33,402 nucleotides of DNA from Hirudo medicinalis (lineage: Eukaryota; Annelida; Clitellata; Hirudinida; Hirudinidae): positions 211,065 to 244,466 of the forward strand of contig MPNW01000088.1 in assembly GCA_011800805.1 (NCBI GenBank), in the 5' to 3' direction. A model generated the notes under the pieces. The model did no database searches. It had not been told where the DNA came from and saw only the letters and a program-made list of their open reading frames with translations. This document shows, piece by piece, positions 20,818-31,223 of this stretch (its first letter is position 1; each line of letters opens with the position of its first letter). The position numbers were made by a program, and so were the translations under genes.

Positions 20818-21520
20818 GGAACAAGGGCGGATCTAGAATACTTTAGGAAAGGGAACCAGTGGCGGCTTTAGGGGAGGGGCACAGCTACAAACATGTTCGT
20901 CCAAAGTCGTAAATTATTGAAATAAAATTTAAAAAAAAACTAAATTAAAATAGAATTAATTAATTTTTTTAGATTTTAAAAGTCACGGGATGGGCCATTT
21001 CCCCCGCCACCCCCATCCCCCAAATCCTCCACTCGTGTGGGACATTTTTGTGGACTCATTACATTCATTTACAGCTAATGTTGAACTTCAATGAAACCAT
21101 GTCAAATTCATTTAGGAGTTAGATTGCAAATTTAAATACAGATTATTTTTAAATAAATTTCCAGCACTGGAATCAAACTTATCATTGATCACTTACACTT
21201 GAAAAATAAATCAGTCAAAAGTTATCGTGAAAATTCATAGCGCTCTTAACGATACGCCGATCACTGTACCATTAAAGACACTAGTTGATAATTTTGAGAT
21301 ATTAGATAGTTATTCATTTTTATAAAACTGTAAGTTTGAATAAATTTGAATATAAAACAACTGAAACCATTTTTAATTAATTTTTTTGGTTCAAAAAAAC
21401 AAAATGCAAAATGGCTATAAAATATCCGCCGGCTTATATTTGCATCAGCGGTTTAGGGATTGACCCTAAGGGGCCTGGGTTCCAGAGTACGTCCACCCCC
21501 ATCCCCACCCCCATCCAAAG
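20818..21520. mobile_element. hAT-end fragments and non-autonomous copies
   Basis: 20823-20850 contains GGGCGGATCTAGAATACTTT, the terminal sequence seen inverted at 8914-8933, 23540-23565 and 24725-24753. 21310-21510 aligns with 24575-24753: both contain TTTGAATAAATTTGAAT, then AAATGGCTATAAAATATCCG and CCCTAAGGGG. 20880-21300 between them is AT-rich and unassigned. The family is inferred from the transposase remnant attached to the copy at 24340-24753. Confidence 0.55.
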
Positions 21521-21529
21521 TACTAAGAA

Positions 21530-23530
21530 ACTCCTACCATGGAGCGCACCGACAGGGAATCATCAGAGGAGTGAACGTTTCATCACCGAACGTTTCGGAC
21601 CAAACTCCTTACGTTCTCAGGGGTGGGCCTTACCCGTTGATCAGGCGGATGTCGGTTATTACCCTACTTAAACCATCTACATCCATATCCACATCTATTA
21701 CACCCATTATTTGGTTATCGACTAAAGACGGCGACCTTTGCACATCGATACCATATAATGCAACCTGAGCGTTATAATTTCTTTGAAAATTACGCTCACC
21801 GGCCGCGCGCATATATCGCAACAAAACACTTATTCGCGTTTCACGTCATTTTGCGAATGCGCGCGCCATCTCTTCACCAACCGCAATCTCTTCTTTTTTA
21901 GAAGCTTACGGCCTCTCATCTCCCAAATCCAGCACGATGTCGCCTCCGCGGCTTCCGACATTTTTTGTCATAGCCTTAGTTCTTTCCCGACTCGACAAAC
22001 GATTTGAGTGAGGAACATGTAGGCCGACTTTCCAACTAAACCCCTCGCACCAACTTCAACGGGCATTAACTTTACCCGAAAACCGCAATCCTACAGATCT
22101 TTCGCTAAATCAGAGTATTTCTCCGTTTTTAGCACATTACTCGCTTCGATCCTATCCTCCCACGGTACAGGCAACTCTACAAAAATGAAAGCGTCTGACG
22201 ACGACGATGCGAGAACAACATCCGACCTTCTGCCGCTATCCCTAAGCAATTGGGGATAGTGTCTCAATCCTTCTAGGTCGGCTGCGACGGTCCAATCTTT
22301 AGCCTCTGCGAGAATGTCTCTCCTCGGAGGGAGTTTGTGTTTCTTGCAGGGTAGTGAAAAGCCCTCTCGCAGGAAATATATCTTCCGATGCAATATAATC
22401 TTGCGACAATTTGCTCTGGCTACCGCCATTTTGGTGGCTTCCACCACTTCCTTTAGCACCTTCCTTTTAGCCACGTGTACCGACCGTTGTCGAGGGCATA
22501 TTTGCAATTTGAGAGCACATGATGGAGTGTCTCGAATTGGCCGCAGAGCTCACATTTATAGTCTTCCGTCAAAACCCATCTTCGCAAATTGTCTCTAGAA
22601 GGTAATTGGTCATAGATCGATCTTATCACAAAGGCCAATCGATATGGAAACATCTTCCATATCTCATTCCAACTGATGGAGCGCTGAACCACGTCCTCCC
22701 ATGTGGTCCATCTACCTTGCTATGACTGCTGCACTGCCTTTGTGACTCGCTCTCTCTCCATTTCCCTCCTTCTCTCTCTCGTATTATAAGCTCTGCTCTA
22801 ACCGCTGAGCAGGACTCTGACCATTTTGCGAAGTGGTTCCAACCTATAGCATGACGGCCGGTCTGAATAGGACCTCGCATTTCCTCAAACGTCAGTTCTG
22901 AAGCTGACTTATCGATCTCATCCTGTGCTTTAAACTTCCTTTTTGTTCTTCACAGCGGTTTAACTTCGCGGATCTTGATGTCCGCAGAGTTGTTTAGCAT
23001 CCACTGCGTTCTTATTTTGGAGACCTTATATTCCTCAACTATGGATCTCAGAGGTAGCCTTAACTTCGCGCTCTTGCTATAGAGGGCATCAGATGACATC
23101 CCTGGAGGTAGCCCAAGCCATGATCTGATGCATCTGCTGACTTTCTTCTCTAACCCTTCGACTTTGGGCAAGCCGATCTCATAGATCGTCAATGCCCATA
23201 GCAGCCTTGGAAGAAGCACAAACTGGAACAGCCACACCTTGAACCTCCCTTGTAATGGCGCCACTCCGATTACCTGCAACCCCTCAATAGCTTGCCTAAC
23301 CGTGTCGCTTTTCATGGTTTTTATCGGTGAGGGAATCATTAAAAATACGACCCAGGCTTTTAATCGGTGCCTCGGAAACTGTGGGAACTCGTTGTCCTGC
23401 AACAATAAACGAGACATCGCTGCAAATTTTCCCTTTAACGAGGGCGAACCTTCTCGATTTTGCAGGTTTAAAAGCCATTCGGCACCAACCTAAAAGGCTG
23501 ATGAACGTATCCAGAGTGTTCTGGACTGCA
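21530..23530 (-). pseudogene. Non-LTR retrotransposon, 3' half with zinc knuckle and RLE-like domain
   Basis: Minus-strand remains of a LINE from the C-terminal part of RT to the 3' UTR. 23478-23296 reads MAFKPAKSRRFALVKGK and a TVSEAPIKSLGRIF block; after a frameshift 23300-22950 gives FQFVLLPRLLWALTIYEIGL and SWLGLPPGMSSDALYS. 22692-22480 encodes a CCHC knuckle (CELCGQ ... HHVLSNC). 22480-22100 has RRSDVVL, VELPVPWEDRIEAS and KTEKYSDL, a D..E..K pattern like a PD-(D/E)XK endonuclease. 22060-21920 adds MPVEVGARGLVGKSAYMF and MSEAAEATSCWIW in shifted frames. The RT catalytic core is missing upstream. A second copy ends the window (32700-33402). At least four frame breaks make it inactive. Confidence 0.85.
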
Positions 23531-23534
23531 GGTC

Positions 23535-23567
23535 TTCTTCCCCCTCCAAAGTATTCTAGATCCTCCG
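23535..23567 (-). repeat. hAT-type terminal fragment
   Basis: CCAAAGTATTCTAGATCC followed by TCCGC, the inverse of the hAT end at 20823; it abuts the 5' truncation point of the LINE relic. Confidence 0.45.
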
Positions 23568-23933
23568 CTTATCCACGATATTAGCAAGGAACCAGGTAAA
23601 AGATAAAGTATTTTCGGTAGCACACAATTTTCCGTAATGAAAACCATATACATATTGCCGGAAAAAAGTAGAAAGGCAATACAGAATATTTAAGTTCATC
23701 CGATACTCGAGAGTATGTAAATCAACGTAACATAAAAACAATCAAAAATCAATTAGAAGCATGAAAATTTAAGCATTTCGCAACCATTGGTGTGTAGGAT
23801 CGCACATCCATCATAATCACGTGCTGATCCTAACCCTATCAGCGATGACTTACCACGCGCGCATCTTTTGTTTGTGGACATCCTCCTTTGTCCTGACTGG
23901 CTATTTAAGAAGCTAAGTCAGGACATTCTTCCC

Positions 23934-24065
23934 GTGGCTCCCGCATGGTCTAATGGTTAATACTTCCGCCTCTCACGATGGCAGCACGGATTCGAATCCC
24001 GTTGCGGGAGCACCGTCCTAATCGTCTAGCTATGCAACGGGCGTTAATGAACAATCATTTTTTTT
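23934..24065 (+). mobile_element. tRNA-Glu-like SINE with hairpin 3' module
   Basis: The head at 23939-24009 folds as a tRNA: acceptor arms TCCCGCA and TGCGGGA pair perfectly, A box TGGTCTAATGG, anticodon loop CTCTCAC (CTC, glutamate), B box GATTCGAATCC. The anticodon stem has two mismatches, so a working tRNA is unlikely. It is followed by GTCCTAATCGTCTAGCTATG and CAACGGGCGTTAATGAACAA, the same hairpin module found alone elsewhere in this window, then a T-run. Flanked by perfect 12-bp copies of GACATTCTTCCC (23922-23933, 24066-24077). Polymerase III transcription is inferred from the boxes. Confidence 0.85.
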
Positions 24066-24077
24066 GACATTCTTCCC

Positions 24078-24138
24078 AAGTCCAAATCATCTTAGTCATG
24101 CAACGGACTTTAATCAAATAAATAATAAATAAATAAAT
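24078..24138 (+). mobile_element. Short hairpin retroposon, best-preserved copy
   Basis: 61 bases: AAGTCC and GGACTT pair perfectly around a 21-base loop (AAATCATCTTAGTCATGCAAC), then TAATCAAATAAATAAT and AAAT units. Flanks are GACATTCTTCCC at 24066-24077 and 24139-24150, identical to each other and to the left flank of the SINE next door. Three copies of one 12-mer therefore bound two insertions. Confidence 0.85.
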
Positions 24139-24339
24139 GACATTCTTCCCTTCTCTCTCCTATTCTTCCCGCTACGTCGCTACGCTGCTACTCCAGCAGT
24201 TATGTTGTCAGTCGAAGCATTGTTGCCGTTGTTGTAAATAAACTTTGTAGCGAACTCGTCTTCGTCGTCAATGCCGCTGTCGCTATAGGGGGAACAATAT
24301 CAAATTTTGTAGATTCTCTACATTGGTCAGACAATTATT

Positions 24340-24753
24340 TACACCCAAATGCTAGGATGATTTCCTCCATTCTTAGAATGATTTTATTCATTTCGGCTAT
24401 CAGACCATCCACAACAGCTAGGAATGAAAGAAGTTTTTCGACTCTCAAAAGGTTAAAAACTTCGATCTACGATGACAGCTGACAGACTAAATGGGTATCT
24501 CTTATGAACATAAATCAAGATATTGAAATACCAGCAGAGACAATTTTGGTAGATTAGGTCCACATCGTCTTGCCTTTTTATAAAACTTTTACTTTGAATA
24601 AATTTGAATTTTTTAAAGGTTCAAAAGTAAAATGGCTATAAAATATCCGCCGGCTGATATTTGCATCAGCAAGCGATTTAGGGATGACCCTAAGGGGTCT
24701 AGGTTCAAGTGTGCCGCCCCTCCCCCCGCCAAAGTGTTCTAAATCCGCCCCTG
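24340..24753 (+). pseudogene. hAT transposase C-terminus and right end
   Basis: 24350-24540 on the plus strand reads ARNERSFSTLKRLKT, then after breaks WVSLMNINQDIEI. This is the hAT dimerisation block (AERSFSxLKxLK ... LALMNIxxDI) of ZMYM-like transposases. The end is CCGCCCCTG at 24745-24753, the inverse of CAGGGGCGG. The 24575-24753 part is repeated at 21310-21510. The left half of the element is absent. Confidence 0.75.
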
Positions 24754-24756
24754 GTC

Positions 24757-24972
24757 TGTTGTATTCGAATTTGTAGATTGCTCGAACGAACAATCGAGAT
24801 CTTTATTCGATAAAAAAAAACAATAACAATACTTTATGACGACACTGCAACTACCGACGACGACCCTGTTTCTGTGCCTTGCCTATATATGTACAGTTAA
24901 TGATAATGATTATGCGCCCGAGTACCCAGGCTCGAACAAAGAAAAAAATTAAAATAAAGTTCCACACTAACA
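24757..24972 (-). mobile_element. Candidate short solo LTR
   Basis: On the minus strand it starts TGTTAGTG and ends TACAACA (short TGTT/AACA inverse ends), with TATATAGG near the middle and AATAAAG 50 bases from the end. It abuts the hAT end. No duplication or internal region was found, so this is tentative. Confidence 0.3.
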
Positions 24973-26211
24973 AAAGAATTGCCGCGCACGAGTCGCGACG
25001 GTGAGCTCATAGGCTACCGGCGTGACACCAATACTGCGATATTAACGACCCTGCACTTAGTAGCGAGAAGGAGGTCGGGAAAAAGCTAATGTCCAATAAT
25101 ATTCGACTAAGATTTCCTCTTATACGAAAATAAACCTACAAGGACACTTTTATTCATGCAACCAATGCCATATACCAGCGCAGAAACCGCCGTCATCTGA
25201 ATCCATCGAAAGAGGCTCACATCAATCACGAGGCCATATTTTTATCTCGTTGTTCTCGTGTTTCTTAGTTTCGTAATAAAGTGTAGCGATTATTGTAAGC
25301 AATGCAATGGCAACAGGATAAGAATTGAGAAATAGCGGTAATTTAATCAAGGATCAATTTAGTATTATTAGGCATAATTAGGATAAAAAATACGATACTA
25401 TTGTAATTCTGTCGTATGGAATCACTTGTCATAAAATTCCAATAAATTGTAACACAGCTCAAAATAATAAGCAAGTTACAACCGGTTTCAAACTGACATA
25501 TATACATGCTACGTATAAGTTGCAACATGTATTGATGAAACATCAAAAACTTTATTGTACTAGTACTTTATTTTCCAATAATTCCTGAAATACAATGGAA
25601 TCTCAATATCTCCTGAAATCAAGAGATTTAGATCATCTTGCAAGCTGATAACCAGCAAGAATGTCATAATAACACTTCGTCACTAAATTGGTAGTTGGGA
25701 ATGACAATGACTGCTATTCCAAGCAATTGTAAAACATGTCACAGAATACAATAATCTGTCACATACTCAAACTGAAAATGACAAAAAAATGTGCAATTGC
25801 GACTAAACTATTGTGACTAGTTAAGACTATAATTCTAAGTGAAATGGCATACATTAAGGCACACGATCATGCAATGTTCCACAAGGTCATGTATCATGAT
25901 GCCGACTTAAACACCAGGAATGAAGCCGATATATTATTTAACAAATTTGTCATGAAATAAGCTATGAGGCTTATGATGTCAGAATGATATTAAAAATAAA
26001 CTCCTGCAAAAAAACAAGGAAAATCTGCTAAAATGACTCTTATGACACTAGAATTACTAGACCTTAAAAAAGTAATGAAAAATAGTTTTAGCATTTAAAA
26101 AAATTATTTCTATTTTCAATACTTTGCATCTTAAAATAATAACAAATCCTTCCAAACAAAAGCCTTTCTGACTTCCAAATCAATATCAAAAAAATATGAA
26201 TCACCACATGC
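24973..26211. other. Intergenic, no gene recognised
   Basis: AT-rich, with only short frames (for example 25546-25343 and 26285-26088 on the minus strand, the latter overlapping the last carrier exon out of frame). Nothing supports a gene. Confidence 0.45.
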
Positions 26212-29200
26212 TTAAAAGTGCTTCTGAATAAAATCAATAAGACCCTCTGCAACACCAAAATAATAAACAGTTTGAGCAATGCCAAAAAGAGGAGCTATGA
26301 CCATCATTCTACATGCACCCCCTTTAAAAAGAGCTTGCCATCCTTCTTCTTTACATGTTTTCCTGTGAAGAAAATAAATTGTAAAATTTATAATTGAAGT
26401 GCTTATTTTGCAAACATTACATTACTTAGTTAATTAAATAGAACAATAGCATTGTGAGCTATAAAGATTTGACAATATTTTTTTGGTGAAATTCAACATT
26501 CCGTGTTAAAGCAACAACAAAATACAATAAATCAATTTAAACTAATTAACACTGACAGTTTCGATACGTAAAGATCTTGATGAACTCTATGGTAAGCTCC
26601 TCAAAAATAGTGGTGATAAATATGAAAGAATTAAACAAATTTATTACAAATAAATTAATGAAAACTACATAAGTACTGCACTTGGCTACAATCATTATGA
26701 GATGGTGAGTTCTGTGCATTTGAAGATTCACTAAAATCGTTATATTCAGAGAAAGTTACTTATGTATGTAGGCTAGGTAATTAATATAATTGAATCAATG
26801 TTCATTACATCATTAACAATTATAAAAACAAAACCACTCACAACAAACAGTCCACAATTCCTGCATAACTTCTTTCACCTTGACCTTTATTAATTGTTTG
26901 TAGTCTCGTCTTCACAACTAATTTAAAATAAAGATGTAACTTTTAGTTGCTCAAATGTAAGGTTTAACATATTTTAATCAAGACCCAATGTAAGTGTAAT
27001 TCAAGAAGTAATTAATATACAAATTCAAATGAGTGGTTAACCATCAAGAGGAGTCACCAAGAAGCAGGCAATACTTCCAGCAGCAAGGCCAGCTGCAAAT
27101 GATACATAAAACACAGCTTGATTGCTCCCTTCTCGTCTTTTACCCTAAACATTTAATTATTTAATAATACTTTCATACCAAGGATCTAAATTTATGAAAA
27201 CTAAAGAATCAACTACTGAACTAACCAGACTGTTAAAATGAGCAAAAAGTGGAAAATAGACCATTGAAAATGTTACATCTCTAGCAAACGTTGCACCGAG
27301 GCCTTTATATAGACCAAATATTCCCCTTTCTTTGAAAAGATTCAAAGCCAATCTAGTTGCAGAAAGTCTTGCTACTTGAGTTAAACCGGCATTTTCTAGT
27401 TGTGTTTTCCCTGCTAAATTCCAAAGTAAAATAACTTCCAATAATTGATAGATTGATTAAATTTTTATAAAAGATGATTATTAAGATTTTGATCAGAAAT
27501 TGCTAATATGCAGTTTGAATGGCATTCATGAGTTATATGAGGAACATACACTTTTTAAATATTTTTATCTAACAGCTTGTAAGAGTCACTGGCAGCTGAT
27601 GATGATGTTCAAACAACATATACCTAAGCCCAATACATGAACATCAGTCCCAAAGGGAGGCATTTCAATCATCAACTCAATGAATTGTGAGGCTATCCAG
27701 ATGGGCCAGTTGAGTCTGTATTCTCAGATCAGTGGCTGAACTCAGATTTGGAAAAATGTTCTGAGCACAGAATGGGATTGATGTGTCAGTAGCCATACTA
27801 ATGTTTGAGGAAGAAGTGGTTCCCAATCTGTTGCATAAGTGACATAAAGAAGCCAATGAGAATTTTCAGAGTTGCTCCAGTCCAGGCAATTGAGATTGGC
27901 ATAAAGAGGCCAACAGGAGCCTCTCATAGTTGTTGTTTACACTGGATCACATAAGGTAAAACCAAAACAGGAATGTCTGGCTAAGGTGGGAGCAGCTGGA
28001 CCACAAAAAACGTCAGAAGAGTTACAGAATTTATACAATCGAATAAAAGGGAATCCTCTGGTGATCCCTGTTGCTGTGCTCAAATGTGGAGTATTAAAAA
28101 CTTAATGAAATCCAATTTCAATAGAATAATCACAGATGTCATTCTCTTTCAGCATGGCTGTCATGGCTATTGTATCTTCACAAGATCATACCCATTCCTC
28201 TTTGAATTTTCCCATCATGTCTGATAATAATGGACTGTCCTCTGAATGGGACTTTCTGGGGGGGTGGAGGTGGGGGGTGACCATGGAAAGGCTGATGACT
28301 CCCTGCACGGCCCAGCTTCCTGCTATTCATATGCCAGCTCTGCTTACCCGATATCAGATTGTTGTTCAAAGGCCGATTGCAATTATTAAAAATTGATATT
28401 CACAGAAACAATGTTATGTGCCTTACAATGAGAAAAATTCCACAAAATTAAAAATCCTCCTTGATGCAAATGCTCATCCATGTATAGTTAAATACATAAT
28501 GGAAGCATTGATTATGAAATGTTGTTTAGCATTGCAATAATTTTAAACTATGATTGATTACATTGATGAATAAAAAAAAATTGCGAATAGAATGTTTTCT
28601 GGAAAATACCAGCAATACTTGATTAATAGACCCATTTATCTGATGTGAGTCTGCTCCAAGATTCTTGAATCAATTATTAAAGATCATTTTCTGAAATATT
28701 TCCTTCAGTGCAACATGTTCATGCAAGAACAATATGGGTTCCTGCCTTCAAGATCTTCAACATTGCAGCTTCTGGATATTGTAACTGAAGCTATTGATTC
28801 AGGTAGCAGATGTTATTTATGCAGGCCTTGAAAAGTCTCATGAGATACTTCTTTTCAAGCTAGAGAGATTTGGGATGCACAGCAAATTACTTCTGTGGAT
28901 CAGGAATTATCTAACTGAAAGAACCTTCAAAATCAGGCTCGATGAAGAACTATCAGACAAACTGCACATTTTGAGTGGGTTCCACAGTAGAGTGTCTTGG
29001 GACCTCTTCTGTTCATAATTTATGTCAATGACATTCAAGGAAACACCAAAAATCTACATGGTGATTAGAAGCATGGAGGATGAAGTTGAACTGCAACTTT
29101 ATATAGAGAGAGTAATAAAAACGATTCAATAAATGGCAGATGAAGGTTAATTTCAGTAAATGTTGCCATTTGAAGATTGGCGCCCAACATGAAGAAATAA

Positions 29201-31223
29201 ATTTGCATTGAGGGATCCTGATAGAATAAAACAGGAGAAAAAGAATGCATCTCTGACTTAGGCATTTTTTAGATTCCAGGCTGAACTTCGAGGAACATAT
29301 CCTGACCAGGATAAAGAAAGCCAATGCTATGCTTGGAGTTGTTGCAAGAAATTTTAGATACATCTCAGTGGACACTTTTATTTGCCTGTATAAGACTTTG
29401 ATTAGGTCACAGTTGGATTATGGAGTACAGGTATGGAACCCATTTAGGTAGGGCTTAATTGACAGTCCAGAAAAGGGCAACATTATTGATCACTGTTTCT
29501 AAAGCTTCCTTCGTTTGTCCAAAGGAGGAGGAGAGCAGACTTGATCATGTTACACAACATGATACATGGATTTGTGCCAGGTGCTGCATGTCCTGCCCAG
29601 ATGAAAGTACATGACCTGAAGCTGTTAATTACATTGGCCTGTAGAGATTACTGAAATTTTTTCAGCAATATGATGGTGCATAGTTGGAACTCCCTCACAG
29701 AAGAAGAAGTGAAGGATCAGAACACATCCAACTTTAAATTTCTTATAGATAATTGTGACAGAGCTTATGACATTTGATTTTGTTTGTTTTTTTTTGTTGC
29801 TCTGCTAGTTGATTTTTGTTGCTCTTCATATTTTTCATTGTGTGATCTGGCTAGGGGTTTGCCCTTACTAGTAATTAATAACAAATAAATAAATAAAAAA
29901 TGACCTGTTCTGCCAGCATCCTGCAACTGTATCTTCAGGAGCTCCATGGGGGTGGTTATAATGATTTGACATGCACCTGCACCAGCGCCAGACACCATCT
30001 CTCGAGTCAAAGTCAATTGATTGCTGTTGCAGATCGTATGATACATTAAATTTGGAAATTTAAAATGTGTATATGCAAGCTAGCTCAACATGGCTTTAGA
30101 TTTCAAAAACTTGCTTTGTTGAACTTTGCACACCTAAACACATCATCAGAACAAAGTCATCATTCCACTTTAATATCAGCAGATGGCTTGAAACAAGCAT
30201 TGGTATTAAAAAACAAACAACTCCTTGTAAAATGGTGAACCAACAAAATGTTCAAATGTTAATAGTTATTATTAGCTCCAAAAACATGCACTTGCTATTT
30301 ACAATAGGAATTTTTAAATGTTAACATTCAATTTACAATAGGAATTTGAATGTTGACATTTAAAAATCATAATTTAAAAAGCTGTAAATTACTGTTAAAT
30401 TTCAGAAATTGAGTGAAATTATGATAAAAAAAAATCCTTAATATTTGTATCCTTTAAATTGCATGAAGCATCAAGATGTTTTAATAGGACATAAAATTGT
30501 TTAACATTGTTATAATTCAAAAGTGACCAAGCAGAAAACAATTAACATACTCTGCAGTTTGGAGATGGTGTCGAAAGAAATCATTACCAACAAGTTTGAT
30601 AGCCTTTTCAGGTGTGATTAGGAGCAAATTTACTGCTGATCCTAAAATTCATTTTTAATGAGACATTATCAATCTCAAAATAAATATCAAAAATCAAAAG
30701 AAATACCTCTATACATTCCAAAGAATCCCTCTTTCCTAAATGTTTTTACTGCACAGTCAAGTCTAACAAATTAAAATCAGCAATATACATTTTTATTTAT
30801 ATGTCTTTGTAGTTGCAATTTTGTTGCTGGTTAGCCACAACTACAAATGAAAATTATTTACTAACACATTCTTGTACATCTTTTCTCCATTTAAACCCAA
30901 TTGCTGATTTTGTAGCCGAGTTTTCACGAGGTCAATCGGAAATACACAAGTCACCCCAACAATGCCTGCTATTCCTCCATTTATAATTTTTGGCAACAAC
31001 CTAATAATGAGTTTTAAAGGGTTGATTTCAATGCAATATTATTAACAGTCAATTTGCGAATATTGCCATTATGAGATGTAAATCATAAAAGTATGACAAG
31101 CAAGGTATCTTAATTACCAGTAAATATAAATACGTTTTGCCATTTATATTACATTGTAATATCACGCCAAACAAAAATTAGCAAAGGCATTTCAGGGAAA
31201 ACGTACGAAAAATGTTCCTCCAT
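26212..31223 (-). CDS. Mitochondrial glutamate carrier (SLC25A22/A18 type), complete, 9 exons
   Basis: Inner-membrane carrier that imports glutamate with a proton. Exons (minus): 31223-31207, 31000-30866, 30762-30707, 30641-30551, 30023-29905, 27413-27226, 27144-27042, 26917-26842, 26362-26212; total 936 bases, 311 aa, all GT-AG and in phase. Three carrier repeats are seen: [14 protein letters not shown] with [24 protein letters not shown] with [21 protein letters not shown] with [10 protein letters not shown]. Family-specific stretches are [38 protein letters not shown] and [20 protein letters not shown]. Exon 1 encodes only MEEHF plus part of a serine codon; the ATG fits because exon 2 alone starts inside the first helix. 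Intron 5 (2,491 bp) carries two retroelement relics, and a LINE tail begins four bases after the exon 5 donor. No poly(A) signal was seen close to the stop. Confidence 0.97.
27820..27925 (+). repeat. 3' UTR fragment of the RLE-type LINE
   Basis: 27846-27920 aligns with 33331-33402: both have GAAGCCA(A/T)TGAGA, GCTCCAGTCCAGGCA and GGCATAA(A)GA(A)GGCCAA in the same order. It lies in intron 5 of the carrier. The homologous region may extend back to about 27600, but the match is weak there; 27930-28600 is unassigned. Confidence 0.6.
28600..29900 (+). pseudogene. CR1-like LINE relic inserted in the carrier intron
   Basis: Decayed non-LTR retrotransposon, antisense to the carrier. The plus strand reads RPIYLM then [15 protein letters not shown] and [20 protein letters not shown]; 28794-29018 gives [20 protein letters not shown] and [19 protein letters not shown]; 28985-29035 gives [17 protein letters not shown]. 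Further on [16 protein letters not shown] (about 29400) is the post-RT block. It ends at TGA 29774-29776 with a 3' UTR that includes CTAGGGGTTTGCCCTTACTAG (a possible hairpin), TAATTAATAA and (AAAT)n. The YADD region is missing, and several frameshifts are present. Confidence 0.88.
30024..30550. other. Carrier intron 4, includes a near-perfect palindrome
   Basis: 30311-30331 and 30346-30366 are inverted copies with 20 of 21 positions equal (TTTTTAAATGTTAACATTCAA and its partner) around a 14-base loop; TTTACAATAGGAATTT is also repeated directly at 30298 and 30332. No coding content. Confidence 0.6.

Larger units (their letters stand above)
23789..24285 (+). mobile_element. Candidate solo LTR carrying two short insertions
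   Basis: A less AT-rich block starting TGTGTAGGATCGCAC with TATTTAAG (23903-23910), then, after the two short insertions, AATAAA at 24236. Promoter-like, then poly(A)-like order and the base composition suggest an LTR, but no matching second LTR, primer-binding site or duplication was found. The boundaries are approximate. Confidence 0.3.

Noticed and set aside
23939..24010. Functional tRNA-Glu(CTC) gene
   Set aside because: Acceptor arm and both promoter boxes are good, but the anticodon stem has two mismatches and the unit is bounded by a target-site duplication with a SINE tail, so it is a SINE head.
28136..28396. Plus-strand ORF of 86 codons and its antisense proline-rich frame
   Set aside because: The proline run comes from a G-rich tract at 28256-28280; there is no recognisable domain, and the region is retroelement-derived intron DNA.
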